From Extibacter muris (lineage in GTDB: Bacteria > Bacillota > Clostridia > Lachnospirales > Lachnospiraceae), in contig NZ_SMMX01000009.1 of NCBI RefSeq assembly GCF_004345005.1, positions 1-64,000 of the forward strand: 64,000 bases of DNA, written 5' to 3'. The notes under the pieces are model-generated. The model ran no database searches. It was not told where the DNA came from and saw nothing but the letters and a program-made list of their open reading frames with translations. Below, piece by piece: positions 42,101 to 52,138 of the stretch. Made by a program: the position numbers and the translations under genes. How positions within the stretch are numbered: position 1 is the first letter of the stretch; the number at the start of each line of letters is the position of its first letter.

Positions 42101-42874
42101 ATGATTGAGATTAAGAATTTGACAAAAATCTATAAACTGAATAAGAAGCAGATGTTGGAATCCAAGACGAAGAACCCGATGAAAACTGCTGTAGACAATC
42201 TGACCCTGGATGCACATGAAGGCGAGATATACGGCCTTCTGGGTCCGAACGGTGCCGGAAAGACGACGACGCTCAGATGCATCGCAACGTTGATCAAGCC
42301 AACGGAAGGAGAAATCTACGTCGGTGGACATGAGGTCCAGAAGGAACCCGAGGCGGTAAGGGAAAGCATCGGATTTCTCACAAGTGACATAAAGCTGGAT
42401 GAACAGTTTGATGTAGATTATATGTTCGGATTTTTCGGGCGTCTGCATAATGTCCCGCAGGATGTGCTGGCAAAACGGAAAGAGGAGCTGTTTACATACT
42501 TTGGAATCAAAGATTTTGCCCACAAGCAGATCAAGGAACTATCTACAGGTATGAAACAGAAGGCAGCGATAGCGGTGAGCCTCGTCCATAACCCGGACAT
42601 CGTAATCTTCGACGAGCCGACCAACGGGCTTGATATCATTACTGCGAGAAGCGTAACCGACTATCTCAGGAAGCTGCGAGATGACGGGAAGCTTGTCATC
42701 GTATCCACGCATATCATGTCTGAGGCGGAGAAGCTGTGTGACCGTATCGGCGTGATAATTGAAGGAAACAAAGTGGCCGAGGGCACGCTGGCGGAACTGC
42801 TTAAGATGACCGGCACCGATGATTTGGAAGATGCGTTCTTCGAGCTGTACAAGGAAAGAAAGGGGGAACTGTAA
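42101..42874 (+). CDS. natA: ABC transporter ATP-binding protein (NatA-like)
   Basis: 257 residues. Walker A GPNGAGKTT, signature ELSTGMKQKAAIA, Walker B VIFDEPTNGLD, switch His in VSTHIMSEAEKL. The NatA-specific N-terminal extension (KKQMLESKTKNPMKTAVDNL) fits Na+-exporting or related ABC-2 exporters. ATG 42101 has AGGAG in front; the ATG at 42071 is rejected. Followed after one base by the permease gene. Confidence 0.9.
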   Translation: MIEIKNLTKIYKLNKKQMLESKTKNPMKTAVDNLTLDAHEGEIYGLLGPNGAGKTTTLRCIATLIKPTEGEIYVGGHEVQKEPEAVRESIGFLTSDIKLDEQFDVDYMFGFFGRLHNVPQDVLAKRKEELFTYFGIKDFAHKQIKELSTGMKQKAAIAVSLVHNPDIVIFDEPTNGLDIITARSVTDYLRKLRDDGKLVIVSTHIMSEAEKLCDRIGVIIEGNKVAEGTLAELLKMTGTDDLEDAFFELYKERKGEL

Positions 42875-42875
42875 G

Positions 42876-44090
42876 ATGAACGGAATCAAGCAGATATTTG
42901 GGAAAGAGATGGCCAGAGTCTTCAAAGACAAGAAGATGGTGTTTTCCGTATTCTTTCTCCCCGTACTTATCATGATATTGATTATGACGATTATCAGCGG
43001 TCTTATATCCAATATGGAGGACGATATAGAGTCCCATGAATCCGTAGTGTATGTTGCGAACGAGCCTGCCAGCTTTAAAGCCTTCCTCGGCGACAGCAAG
43101 CAGGAATTCAAATCCAGGCGCATTGACGGCAGCGGGATGGAGAAAGCCAAGAAGGATATCCTTGACGGCAAAGCCGATCTGATTATAGAATTTCCGGATG
43201 GATTTGAAGACGCTGTCGGCGGCTATGAAGCCGGAAAGACGATTCCTCAGGTAAAGACGTACTATAACCCTTCCGAAGATTACTCTCAGGCGGCATATGA
43301 GAATATTTCAGGGGGTGTTCTGGAGGCTTACCGGCAGACGCTGCTTGCGGGGCGTGTCGGGGATCTGGCGCAGCTCACCGTGTTTACGGTGAATTCGGAT
43401 AATGAAGATATGATTATCCAGGACGATGAGAAGGCAAGCGGCAAGGCGATTGGTATGATGCTGCCGTACTTTATCACTATTCTCCTGTTCGCGGGGGCAA
43501 TGGGTATCGGAACGGACATGATAGCAGGAGAGAAGGAGAGAGGAACGATGGCGAGCCTGCTCGTATCGCCGGTCAAGAGAAGTTCCATCGTCCTTGGCAA
43601 AGTATTTTCCCTTATGACAATCTCTGGGATATCCTCTCTCATATATGTGATTGCGATGGTCGTATGTGCGCCTCTGATGATGAAGTCGATGGTAGGTTCT
43701 GGGACGGACGGTCTGAATATCAATCTGAGCGTACAGCAGGTAGTGATGCTCGGCGCTCTCCTTGTGGCGATCGCTTTCCTTTATTCGAGCATCATCGCTC
43801 TGATTTCTGTGTTTGCCAAGTCTACGAAAGAGGCAAGTACCTATGTGATGCCGGCTTATATGCTCGTGCTTGTCATAGGGCTTCTGACGATGTTCACGAC
43901 AGGGGACCCGACACAGACTGACTACTATATACCGTTGTATAACAGTGCGCTTGTGATGAAGGGAATACTCGGTCAGAACGTGACTATGGTGCAGTATGGC
44001 ATCACCCTGATAGAGACGCTTGCAATCGGCGGCGTACTCCTGGGCGTCATCGTCAAAGCCTTCCAGAGCGAAAAAGTCATGAACGTCTGA
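42876..44090 (+). CDS. natB: ABC-2 type permease (NatB-like)
   Basis: 404 residues: one N-terminal helix (VFSVFFLPVLIMILIMTII), a large extracytoplasmic domain (about 50-180), then five helices in the C-terminal half, including the ABC-2 signature region AGEKERGTMASLLVSPVKRS. Partner of NatA: its ATG follows the natA stop TAA with only one base between, and AAAGGGGG precedes it. Exporter; substrate Na+ or an antimicrobial compound by family, not determined here. Confidence 0.9.
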   Translation: MNGIKQIFGKEMARVFKDKKMVFSVFFLPVLIMILIMTIISGLISNMEDDIESHESVVYVANEPASFKAFLGDSKQEFKSRRIDGSGMEKAKKDILDGKADLIIEFPDGFEDAVGGYEAGKTIPQVKTYYNPSEDYSQAAYENISGGVLEAYRQTLLAGRVGDLAQLTVFTVNSDNEDMIIQDDEKASGKAIGMMLPYFITILLFAGAMGIGTDMIAGEKERGTMASLLVSPVKRSSIVLGKVFSLMTISGISSLIYVIAMVVCAPLMMKSMVGSGTDGLNINLSVQQVVMLGALLVAIAFLYSSIIALISVFAKSTKEASTYVMPAYMLVLVIGLLTMFTTGDPTQTDYYIPLYNSALVMKGILGQNVTMVQYGITLIETLAIGGVLLGVIVKAFQSEKVMNV

Positions 44091-44141
44091 CACTTTACAT
44101 CCGCCTGCATATACTGTCAATAAGAAGCAGATGCAGACGGA

Positions 44142-44177
44142 GGGGGCCAGGCCCCTTTCCAAAGGGGCCTGGCCCCC
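44142..44177 (+). repeat. 17-bp perfect hairpin after natB
   Basis: GGGGGCCAGGCCCCTTT / AAAGGGGCCTGGCCCCC with a two-base turn; no proper T-run follows. Contains the CCAAAGGGG core seen at 19253-19281. Could act as a terminator or a dispersed palindromic repeat. Confidence 0.8.
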
Positions 44178-44214
44178 TTGTGCATTCTGCACGATTCGGG
44201 AGGAAGTACGCTGT

Positions 44215-44457
44215 ATGAGACTAAGTGAGCTTCAGAATAAAGAAGTAATCAATACTTGTGACTGTAAACGGCTTGGATACGTTGCAGACCTGATAATGGA
44301 TGACTGCGGGTGCCACGTAGAAGCTATCATTATTCCAAAGTCGGGCAAATTCTGTGGATTTTTCGGCGATGGGAGCGAGTATATCATTCCGTGCAAATGT
44401 ATCAAAAGAATTGGTCCGGATGTCATACTGGTAGAAATTCACGAAGAGGCAAAATAA
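44215..44457 (+). CDS. YlmC/YmxH-family PRC-barrel protein
   Basis: 80 residues: MRLSELQNKEVINTCDCKRL, LGYVADLIMDDCGCHVEAII, IIPCKCIKRIGPDVILVE. This is the PRC-barrel fold of the Firmicute YlmC/YmxH family, expressed in sporulation in related genera. Start at ATG 44215 (GGGAGGAAG before it); the longer frame from 44131 runs through the hairpin. Unusually Cys-rich (CDC, CGC, CKC). Located 84 bp before nrdR. Confidence 0.88.
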   Translation: MRLSELQNKEVINTCDCKRLGYVADLIMDDCGCHVEAIIIPKSGKFCGFFGDGSEYIIPCKCIKRIGPDVILVEIHEEAK

Positions 44458-44541
44458 AGGGAAAAACTGGCAATGTTGTTTGACTTCTGCCGATGCAGCA
44501 GATATACTATATGTATTACAGAAGAAAGGATTTGGGTCAAG

Positions 44542-44994
44542 ATGAAGTGTCCATACTGCAACCACCTAGATACAAGAGTCATAGATTCCAGACCAGCGGA
44601 GGACGGCAGCTCCATCCGCAGAAGACGCTCCTGCGATGTGTGCGGCAAGCGGTTTACCACATATGAGAAGGTAGAGACGATTCCGCTCATCATCATCAAA
44701 AAGGACAACAACAGAGAACAGTATAACCGCAAGAAGATTGAGAACGGTGTCCTCCGTGCTTGTTATAAGCGCCCGGTATCCGCAGATGCCATACAGCAGA
44801 CGGTGGACTCTATTGAGACGAAGATTTTCAGTCTGGAGGCAAAGGAGATTCCGAGCAGCACGATTGGAGAGATCGTCATGGAAGAGCTCAAAGGGCTGGA
44901 CGAGGTGGCTTATGTCAGATTTGCTTCCGTGTACAGGGAGTTTAAAGACGTCAATACCTTTATGGATGAGCTGAAAAAAATCCTGGATAATTAG
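44542..44994 (+). CDS. nrdR: Transcriptional repressor NrdR
   Basis: 150 residues, exact family length. Zinc ribbon MKCPYCNHLDTRVIDSRP with RRRSCDVCGKRFTTYEKVE, then an ATP-cone (IIKKDNNREQYNRKKIENGV). It senses ATP/dATP and represses ribonucleotide reductase genes through NrdR boxes; two such boxes lie before nrdD in this window (60058-60104). Start chosen at the conserved MKCPYC. Confidence 0.96.
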   Translation: MKCPYCNHLDTRVIDSRPAEDGSSIRRRRSCDVCGKRFTTYEKVETIPLIIIKKDNNREQYNRKKIENGVLRACYKRPVSADAIQQTVDSIETKIFSLEAKEIPSSTIGEIVMEELKGLDEVAYVRFASVYREFKDVNTFMDELKKILDN

Positions 44995-45043
44995 GAATAC
45001 GTGTAAGAAGGTATTTACGAAATATGTCGTATAGTGTTAGAAT

Positions 45044-45085
45044 AAGGAAGAAGCAAAGGAACATGTTTGCTTCTTCCTTTTTACT
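45044..45085 (+). terminator. nrdR terminator
   Basis: Fourteen-bp perfect stem AAGGAAGAAGCAAA / TTTGCTTCTTCCTT followed by TTTTT. Confidence 0.9.
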
Positions 45086-45189
45086 GTTTTCCGGGTGACA
45101 TCCGTTCGATAAGAATACATAATAATCGCGGAAACAGATGATGATAAGTAGCAGAGAACAGACGTAGATTCAGATTGGGTGAGATGCAG

Positions 45190-45924
45190 ATGAGAACGTA
45201 TAAATTAACCGTATCATACGACGGAAGCAGATATCAGGGTTGGCAGAGACAGGCCACGACAGATAATACGATACAGTTCGTGCTGGAGTGGAGCATAGGG
45301 AAACTGGTCGGCTACAGGGTTCATGTGGACGGCTCGGGCAGGACGGATGCCGGCGTACATGCCAGAGGGCAAGTGGTGAGCGTAAAGCTGTCCAAACTAT
45401 ATGACCCTCAGGAGTTTAAAGATTCTCTGAACAGGTATCTGCCGGAAGATATCAGGATTGTCAAAGCAGAGCTTGTCAAAAACGGGTTCCATGCCCGCAA
45501 GAGCGCAAAGGGTAAAAAGTATGAATACTATATCGACTGCCGTGAGAAGCCGGACGTCTTTTCCCGCAGATATTGCTACCACTATCCGGAGAAGCTGGAT
45601 ATCGAGGCGATGCGGAGCGCGGTCGAGTACCTCGTCGGCGTGAAGAATTTTACGAGTTTTACGGACGACAAAGACTGTGGGGATCCTATCCGCAGAATTA
45701 CGAATATCAAGATCGTAAGCACAGGAGATAAGGTCCGTATCACATACTATGGTACGGGATTCCTCTACCATATGGTGAGGATACTGACCGGCACGCTGCT
45801 GGAAATCGGAACCGGAAAAAGGGATGCGTCCATGCTCCCGGTCGTGATTGCGGCAGAGGACAGGAGCCTGGCAGGTTTCCTTGCCCCGGCAAGAGGCCTG
45901 TTCCTTAGAAAAGTATATTATTAA
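45190..45924 (+). CDS. truA: tRNA pseudouridine(38-40) synthase
   Basis: 244 residues. YDGSRYQGWQRQ near the N-terminus, catalytic Asp in SGRTDAGVHARGQ, and FLYHMVRILTGTLLEIGTGK in the C-terminal half. Isomerises uridines 38-40 in the anticodon arm of tRNAs. ATG 45190 matches the family N-terminus; ATG 45175 or 45184 are possible alternatives, and the ribosome site (GGGTGAG) is weak. Confidence 0.94.
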   Translation: MRTYKLTVSYDGSRYQGWQRQATTDNTIQFVLEWSIGKLVGYRVHVDGSGRTDAGVHARGQVVSVKLSKLYDPQEFKDSLNRYLPEDIRIVKAELVKNGFHARKSAKGKKYEYYIDCREKPDVFSRRYCYHYPEKLDIEAMRSAVEYLVGVKNFTSFTDDKDCGDPIRRITNIKIVSTGDKVRITYYGTGFLYHMVRILTGTLLEIGTGKRDASMLPVVIAAEDRSLAGFLAPARGLFLRKVYY

Positions 45925-45957
45925 GCAAAGAAGCAAGACTTGATTGGAGGACGATAG

Positions 45958-46710
45958 ATGAAGCTAATTTCATGGAATGTAAATGGAATCCGCGCCTGTG
46001 TACAGAAAGGGTTTATGGATTTCTTTCAGGAAGCGGATGCAGATATCTTCTGCATCCAGGAGACGAAGATGCAGGAAGGGCAGCTTGAACTGGATACGCC
46101 CGGCTACTACCAGTATTGGAACTATGCAGAGCGGAAGGGATATTCCGGGACTGCCATATTCACGAAAGAAGAGCCGCTGTCCTTTTCGTGCGGCATCGGG
46201 ATAGAAGAACATGACAAGGAAGGCCGGGTCATCACGCTGGAGTTCGGGGATTTCTACTTTGTGACGGTGTATACGCCGAATGCCCAGAGCGAACTGGCAA
46301 GGCTGCCATACCGTATGCAGTGGGAAGATGCGTTCCTGGCCTATCTCAAGAAGCTGGAAGAGGATAAGCCGGTCGTCTTCTGCGGCGACCTGAATGTCGC
46401 GGCAGAAGAGATCGACCTGAAGAATCCGAAGACGAACAGGAAGAATGCCGGATTTACAGATGAAGAGCGGGACAAGTTCCGTAAGATAAAAGAATCCGGC
46501 TTCATCGATACGTTCCGTCATTTTTATCCGGATACAGAAGGGATCTACTCATGGTGGTCCTATCGTTTCCGGGCAAGAGAGAAGAACGCAGGCTGGCGTA
46601 TCGATTACTTCTGTGTGTCGGAAAGCCTGGAGGACAGGCTGGAGGATGCGAAGATCCACACGGACGTCATGGGTTCGGACCACTGTCCGGTAGAACTGGA
46701 TCTGCGCTAA
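45958..46710 (+). CDS. xth: Exodeoxyribonuclease III / AP endonuclease
   Basis: 250 residues of the ExoIII family: [26 protein letters not shown] (metal-binding Glu), [28 protein letters not shown] (Asp/Asn pair), and the final [11 protein letters not shown] (catalytic His). Cleaves DNA at abasic sites in base-excision repair. GGAGG ribosome site, 33 bp after truA. The stop overlaps the end of the converging SDR gene by four bases. Confidence 0.95.
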   Translation: MKLISWNVNGIRACVQKGFMDFFQEADADIFCIQETKMQEGQLELDTPGYYQYWNYAERKGYSGTAIFTKEEPLSFSCGIGIEEHDKEGRVITLEFGDFYFVTVYTPNAQSELARLPYRMQWEDAFLAYLKKLEEDKPVVFCGDLNVAAEEIDLKNPKTNRKNAGFTDEERDKFRKIKESGFIDTFRHFYPDTEGIYSWWSYRFRAREKNAGWRIDYFCVSESLEDRLEDAKIHTDVMGSDHCPVELDLR

Positions 46711-47432
46711 AAGCCCCCGTCGATGCCTATGATCTGCCCCGTCATATATGACGGGGCAGCTGCTATGTTCCAAATCATTTCCGCAGCTTCCTCGGGGGTG
46801 CCGAACCTGCCTGACGGAATCTCGTCTGCCAGCTGTGCACGTTCTTCCACGCTTAGCTGGCCATTCATCACAGTGTCGATGACACCGCACGCCATAGCAT
46901 TCACCTGTACGTTGCTTGGTGCCAGTTCCTTTGCCAGAGCCTTTGTAAGTCCATTCACCCCGCCTTTGGAGGCTGAATAAGCGGCTTCGCAGGAGGCGCC
47001 GGAGCTCCCCCACATGGATGAGACATTGACGATTGTCCCACGCTTCCTGCGGACCATGGGTGGGACCGCAGCACGTGAACAATAGAAGACGGACGACAGG
47101 TTCGTCTGTATGACACGGTTCCATTCCCCGTCGGTCATATCGCTCAACAGGCCGATGTGGGCACATCCGGCATTGTTGACCAGCACGTCCAGGCAGCTGC
47201 ACCTGCTGTATATAAAGGTGAAGATCTTATCAACATCCGCGGAATCTCCCACGTCACCGGTAACCATGTCACAGGTCCCTCCTGCTGATAATATTTCTCT
47301 TTTTACATCTTCCAGTGCGTCCGCAGAGCGCCGGCAGTTGAGAAACACATGATAGCCTCTGGCGGCAAAAAGAAGGGCGGCAGCTTTTCCGATACCTCTG
47401 GAAGCACCCGTAATGAGGGCATATTTTGACAT
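46707..47432 (-). CDS. Short-chain dehydrogenase/reductase (FabG/YmfI-like)
   Basis: 241 residues: cofactor motif [19 protein letters not shown] in [11 protein letters not shown], catalytic Ser in [11 protein letters not shown], and YSASKGG (Tyr-x3-Lys). Ends [10 protein letters not shown]. Could be a 3-oxoacyl-ACP reductase-like enzyme or the YmfI type (EF-P 5-aminopentanone reductase); the sequence does not settle it. GAGGATA ribosome site; divergent from the RND gene. Confidence 0.88.
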   Translation of the reverse strand: MSKYALITGASRGIGKAAALLFAARGYHVFLNCRRSADALEDVKREILSAGGTCDMVTGDVGDSADVDKIFTFIYSRCSCLDVLVNNAGCAHIGLLSDMTDGEWNRVIQTNLSSVFYCSRAAVPPMVRRKRGTIVNVSSMWGSSGASCEAAYSASKGGVNGLTKALAKELAPSNVQVNAMACGVIDTVMNGQLSVEERAQLADEIPSGRFGTPEEAAEMIWNIAAAPSYMTGQIIGIDGGF

Positions 47433-47519
47433 TTGGCATATCCTCCTTAGCCTGTTTTCAACAATTCTAAAAAAAGTCTTAAATCGTAATTTTCCTCCAA
47501 TTATTATATACCGGAATCG

Positions 47520-47548
47520 TTGCTATTTAAACCCTCAAGTGCTATTAT
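47520..47548 (+). promoter_or_regulatory. Promoter of the RND permease gene
   Basis: TTGCTA, 17-bp spacer, TATTAT, about 90 bases before the start codon. Between them CCCGC-TTAT-GCGGG forms a small hairpin in the leader (47569-47582). Confidence 0.65.
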
Positions 47549-47638
47549 TTACGTATCAGCGATCAGCCCCGCTTATGCGGGGGTCTTGGCGGGGCATACT
47601 CGTCCGGACAAGGCGAATACTCAGAAAGAGGGACATCC

Positions 47639-50600
47639 ATGTTATCAAAATTCAGTGTGAAAAGGCCTTATACAGTGGTGGTAGGAGTTGTGTTGATCAT
47701 AATTCTCGGAATCGTGTCATTCGGGAATATGACGGTAGATCTGCTTCCGAGCATGAACCTGCCTTATGCCATGGTAATGACGACATATCCGGGGGCAAGC
47801 CCGGAACAAGTGGAGACAGTTGTAACAAAGCCTGTGGAACAGACGATGGCAACTGTGAGCAACATAAAGAATGTACAATCTGTATCAAATGAAAATGCTT
47901 CAACAGTGATTCTCGAATTCGATCAGACAGCCAATATGGACTCTGTCACTATAGAGATGCGGGAAGGACTAGATCAGATCAGCGGCTTCTGGCCGGATGA
48001 AGTAACCAATCCCATTATAATGAAACTGAATCCAAGTATGATGCCTGTACTGATTGCGGCAGTCAGTGCTGATGGAGAAGACGCGGCCGAAACGACCCGG
48101 ATCATCGAAGAGCAGATTCTTCCGGAAGTGGAAAGCGTGGAAGGCGTAGCGTCGGTCTCTACTGCAGGCAGCATCGAAGAGACCGTACAGATTACTGTAA
48201 ATGAACAGAAGATAGAGGACTTGAATGAAGAGGTCAAGGCGGAATTAGAAAAGAAGATGAATGAGGCGGCCTCGGCCCTCCAGGCGGCCAAGGACCAGGT
48301 GGAGACCGGCAAGGCGGCGCTGGCGGCCGGCAAAGCCCAGGCATCTTCCGGTATGGGAGCGGCCGAATCACAGATATCGCAGAAGGCGGAGGAGATCAAG
48401 CAGGCGCAGCTCGAGATTACAGAAAAGATGGCAGAGCTCAATGTTACGGATACGCAGCTGCAGCAGTCGCTTGCCACGATACAGTCATCCAAAGCAGCGG
48501 CTGAAGCACAGCTTACACAGCTTAAGACTTTGAAGGCAAGCTACGACCAGATGAAAAAGCGTTACGATGAGCTTGATGCGAAAGGTGACGGAGGAAGGAC
48601 ACCGGCGGAACAAGCAGAGTTTGACCAGCTGGATAAGCAACTGAATCAGATGCAGCCTCAGATTACGAATTATGACACAGCCAAAGCAGCTCTGGAGGCT
48701 ACGATAACGCAGCTTTCCGAACAGGAGGCTTCGCTTAAGGAAGGCCAGGGCAAGGTGACTGCGGGGAAACAGCAGCTGGAAGCTATGCAGAAGCAGGTCA
48801 ACGACGGCGCCATGACACTGGCGCAAGCCAGAGGGCAGCTTGCGTCCGCCCAGGTTGAGGCGGCGGCAGGCCTCGGAGAGGGAGCGGCGCAGCTGGCGGC
48901 AGGAGAAGCGATGATCCAATCCCAGGAGGCCCAGATGGAGGCGGCCAAAGGGGAAGCTTCTGCCAACTCGGATATCAGCAGCATGCTGAATGCCGATATG
49001 GTGAAGACGCTGCTGGCGGCGGAGAACTTCAGCATGCCGGCCGGATATGTGACAGAAGAAGGCCTTGATTATCTTGTACGTGTCGGAGATAAGTTTAAGA
49101 GCATAGAAGACATAAAAGATCTCGTGCTCATCAATATGGATGGTATAGACCCGGTAAAGCTGACGGATGTGGCAAATGTAGAGCTTACCGACAACTCGGA
49201 TGAGACATACGCCAAGATTAACGGGAAACCAGGCATGATGCTGAGCATACAGAAGCAGACCGGGTATTCTACCGGAGATGTGAGCGACCGTGTGCTGGAG
49301 AAGCTGGAGAGACTTCAGAAAGAGCACAAGGACATCAAGGCGGTGACTTTGATGGATCAGGGCGTCTACATCGATTTGATTGTCAATTCTGTACTTGAGA
49401 ACCTGATCTATGGGGCGGTACTGGCGATTATAATACTGCTCGTATTCTTGAAGAGCTTCCGGCCCACGTTTGTGATTGCCTGCTCGATACCGATCAGTAT
49501 CATGACCGCTCTTGTGGCCATGTACTTTTCGGGAGTTACGCTCAATATCATATCTTTGTCGGGACTGGCGCTCGGTGTCGGCATGCTTGTAGATAACTCT
49601 ATCGTAGTAATCGAGAATATCTACAGGATGCGCAACGAAGAGGGGGCATCGGCCAAGACGGCGGCTATTGAAGGGGCGAGGCAGGTGGGAGGGGCTATTA
49701 CGGCTTCCACGCTTACGACGATATGTGTATTCCTTCCGATTGTATTTGCGACCGGAATTACAAGGCAGCTGTTCGTGGACATGGGGCTTACGATTGCATA
49801 CTCGCTGCTTGCCAGCCTCGTAATCGCACTGACTCTCGTACCGATGATTTCTGCCGGGCTGTTAAAGAAGACGGAAGAGAAAGAGTCACGGCTGTTCATA
49901 AGGATTAAGGATTGGTACGGCAAACTGCTTGCCAGGGCGCTGCACAAGAAGCCGCTTGTGCTCATAGGAGCACTTGTCCTGTTCGTAGCAAGCGGTGCAC
50001 TGGCCATATCGAGGGGGACGGAATTCATGCCCCAGATGGAGAGCACGGAGATCAGCATGACGCTTGAGACGGAGAAAGGGACGAGTCTTGAGGATACGGC
50101 AAAAGCAGCGGATAAGGTGATGGACCGTGTCGGAAAGCTGAAGGACGTCAAAGATATCGGAGCGATGGTATCTTCTTCCAATATGATGGGGACATCGACA
50201 GCCACAAATGTGGTGGAGTTTTATGCAATCACGAAAGATAAGCCTTCGCTGTCCAACAATGAGCTGAAGAAGGAGATAGAGAAAGCAACGAAAGACCTTG
50301 ACGGCGAGCTGACGGTCAATATGTCCAATATGGACATGAGTGCGCTTGGCAGTTCAGGAATCAATGTCCAGATAAAAGGAAAGGACCTGGACAAGCTGCA
50401 GAAAATTGCAGGGGATATCAAGAGCATGCTGATTGATATCAAAGGGACGCAGAATGTAACTGACGGGACGGAAGACAACAAAGAAGAGCTCCGCGTCATC
50501 GTCGATAAGTCAAAAGCCACGGAACACGGACTCACGGTTGCCCAGGTATACCAGAGCCTGAACAAGCGGCTGTCTGAAGCCCAGAGTGCGACATCCCTGT

Positions 50601-51481
50601 CCACGGACGCGCAGGATTATGACATCTATGTGGTAGACGATGCGGACGAAAGCCTGACCCGGAAAGACATCAGGGAGCTTACGGTCACGGCGGATAAGCA
50701 GGATGGGACGACAGAAGAGGTGAAGCTTTCCGATATCGCTTCATTTGAAGATGCTTCTGGCCTGCGGGCAATCAGCAGGAAGGATCAGAGCAGGTATATG
50801 TCTGTGACTTCAGAAGTCAAAGACGGGGATAATATCGGGCTTGTGAGCAGCCGTGTAAATAAGGCGCTTCATTCATACGAAGTGCCGGAGGGCTATGAGG
50901 TGAAGATGGTCGGGGAAGACGAGACGATCAACGAGTCCATGACAGAACTCTTTAAGATGCTCGGCCTGGCACTTGTATTCATGTATCTCATTATGGTTGC
51001 ACAGTTCCAGTCGCTGCGCTCTCCGTTCATCGTCATGTTTACCGTGCCGCTGGCATTTACAGGAGGTCTGTTTGGATTGTGGATTGCCGGCAAAGCAGTG
51101 AGCGTTATCGCGATGGTAGGATTTGTCATGCTGTCAGGCATTATCGTGAATAATGGTATTGTGTTTATAGATTATACGAATCAGCTGATTGCCGCAGGGA
51201 TATCGAGGCATGAGGCACTGGTGGAAGCAGGAAGGACGAGGCTCCGCCCGATAGTCATGACGGCGCTGACGACCATTCTTGGCCTGTCGACGCTTTCTGT
51301 AGGGGTCGGAATGGGAGCGGATATGGTACAGCCGATGGCAATCGTGACCATCGGAGGACTGATATACGGAACCATATTAACATTAGTCGTAGTTCCATGT
51401 ATCTTTGATTTGTTCCACAAAAAGGAAAAGGCAAGGCTTCGCGAGGAAATCGAAGAAGATGCAGAAACTGCAGAACCTTAA
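47639..51481 (+). CDS. RND-family efflux permease with a large coiled-coil insertion
   Basis: 1280 residues, some 230 more than usual. TM1 (TVVVGVVLIIILGIVSFG), first porter region, then an inserted Ala/Gln/Glu/Lys-rich helical segment at residues about 197-440 (e.g. SQKAEEIKQAQLEITEKMAE, QLNQMQPQITNYDTAKAALE) predicted to form long coiled coils outside the membrane. TM2-6 begin near residue 575. TM4 carries the proton-relay type LALGVGMLVDNSIVVIENI. A second porter half and TM8-12 follow (MVAQFQSLRSPFIVMFTVPL, AGRTRLRPIVMTALTTILG). Proton-driven exporter. No HlyD-type adaptor gene is adjacent. Confidence 0.92.
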   Translation: MLSKFSVKRPYTVVVGVVLIIILGIVSFGNMTVDLLPSMNLPYAMVMTTYPGASPEQVETVVTKPVEQTMATVSNIKNVQSVSNENASTVILEFDQTANMDSVTIEMREGLDQISGFWPDEVTNPIIMKLNPSMMPVLIAAVSADGEDAAETTRIIEEQILPEVESVEGVASVSTAGSIEETVQITVNEQKIEDLNEEVKAELEKKMNEAASALQAAKDQVETGKAALAAGKAQASSGMGAAESQISQKAEEIKQAQLEITEKMAELNVTDTQLQQSLATIQSSKAAAEAQLTQLKTLKASYDQMKKRYDELDAKGDGGRTPAEQAEFDQLDKQLNQMQPQITNYDTAKAALEATITQLSEQEASLKEGQGKVTAGKQQLEAMQKQVNDGAMTLAQARGQLASAQVEAAAGLGEGAAQLAAGEAMIQSQEAQMEAAKGEASANSDISSMLNADMVKTLLAAENFSMPAGYVTEEGLDYLVRVGDKFKSIEDIKDLVLINMDGIDPVKLTDVANVELTDNSDETYAKINGKPGMMLSIQKQTGYSTGDVSDRVLEKLERLQKEHKDIKAVTLMDQGVYIDLIVNSVLENLIYGAVLAIIILLVFLKSFRPTFVIACSIPISIMTALVAMYFSGVTLNIISLSGLALGVGMLVDNSIVVIENIYRMRNEEGASAKTAAIEGARQVGGAITASTLTTICVFLPIVFATGITRQLFVDMGLTIAYSLLASLVIALTLVPMISAGLLKKTEEKESRLFIRIKDWYGKLLARALHKKPLVLIGALVLFVASGALAISRGTEFMPQMESTEISMTLETEKGTSLEDTAKAADKVMDRVGKLKDVKDIGAMVSSSNMMGTSTATNVVEFYAITKDKPSLSNNELKKEIEKATKDLDGELTVNMSNMDMSALGSSGINVQIKGKDLDKLQKIAGDIKSMLIDIKGTQNVTDGTEDNKEELRVIVDKSKATEHGLTVAQVYQSLNKRLSEAQSATSLSTDAQDYDIYVVDDADESLTRKDIRELTVTADKQDGTTEEVKLSDIASFEDASGLRAISRKDQSRYMSVTSEVKDGDNIGLVSSRVNKALHSYEVPEGYEVKMVGEDETINESMTELFKMLGLALVFMYLIMVAQFQSLRSPFIVMFTVPLAFTGGLFGLWIAGKAVSVIAMVGFVMLSGIIVNNGIVFIDYTNQLIAAGISRHEALVEAGRTRLRPIVMTALTTILGLSTLSVGVGMGADMVQPMAIVTIGGLIYGTILTLVVVPCIFDLFHKKEKARLREEIEEDAETAEP

Positions 51482-51502
51482 GGATGAGAGAGGTACGGTA
51501 GT

Positions 51503-52039
51503 ATGATCGACAAGGCGGTTGCATTTGCAACGAGAGCACACGAAGGACAGTTCAGGAAAGGGACAAAACGGCCATATATCGTCCATCCCGTTGAAGTGGG
51601 TGATATCGTGTCCTCCATGACGGAGGATGAGGAGATTATCAGCGCGGCGGTGCTCCACGATACGATTGAAGACTGTGCCGGTATTACGGAAGAAGTGCTT
51701 GCCACGGAATTCAGCATCAGGGTAGCTGTAATGGTCGCACAGGAAAGCGAGGATAAGTCGAAGACATGGGTAGAACGGAAAGGGGCGACCATCCGGCATA
51801 TCGGGAAGTCTCCGCTGGAAGTCCAGATGATAGGCCTTGCAGATAAGCTGTCGAATATGAGGGATATAGACAGGGATTATCCTGTGGAGGGTGAAAATCT
51901 GTGGAACAGGTTCCGCATGAAGGATAAAGAGATGATCGGGTGGTACTATAAAGGTATCAGGGATGCACTGGCAGAGAGCTTCAGAGGGGTAGAGGCATAT
52001 GAAGAATACTGCAGGCTCGTAGAAAAGAATTTTGGATAG
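51503..52039 (+). CDS. HD-domain hydrolase (RelA/SpoT HD-like)
   Basis: 178 residues. HEGQFRKGTKRPYIVHPVEV supplies the first His, AAVLHDTIEDCAGI the HD pair, and LADKLSNMRDI the last Asp, the metal-binding pattern of ppGpp-hydrolase (SpoT/MESH1-like) HD domains. No synthetase domain. It may hydrolyse (p)ppGpp or another nucleotide. Starts 21 bp after the RND gene; a terminator follows. Confidence 0.88.
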   Translation: MIDKAVAFATRAHEGQFRKGTKRPYIVHPVEVGDIVSSMTEDEEIISAAVLHDTIEDCAGITEEVLATEFSIRVAVMVAQESEDKSKTWVERKGATIRHIGKSPLEVQMIGLADKLSNMRDIDRDYPVEGENLWNRFRMKDKEMIGWYYKGIRDALAESFRGVEAYEEYCRLVEKNFG

Positions 52040-52073
52040 AAAGGCTGCCTGGCCAAACGGATAGGATAAGGAA

Positions 52074-52120
52074 GCAGGCCGGAACTTACCGCTTACGTGT
52101 AAGTTCCGGCCTGCTTTTGC
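52074..52120 (+). terminator. Strong hairpin between HD gene and DUF1284 gene
   Basis: Sixteen-bp perfect stem GCAGGCCGGAACTTAC / GTAAGTTCCGGCCTGC then TTTTG; lies between convergent genes. Confidence 0.88.
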
Positions 52121-52138
52121 AGCGGTGCCTTTTGAACG

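Noticed and set aside
43308-44192. 294-codon minus-strand open frame
   Set aside because: Antisense shadow of natB.
48229-48960. Chemoreceptor or phage tape-measure domain inside the RND gene
   Set aside because: The Ala/Gln/Glu-rich helices have no HAMP or signalling hairpin motif and both flanks are standard RND porter sequence.
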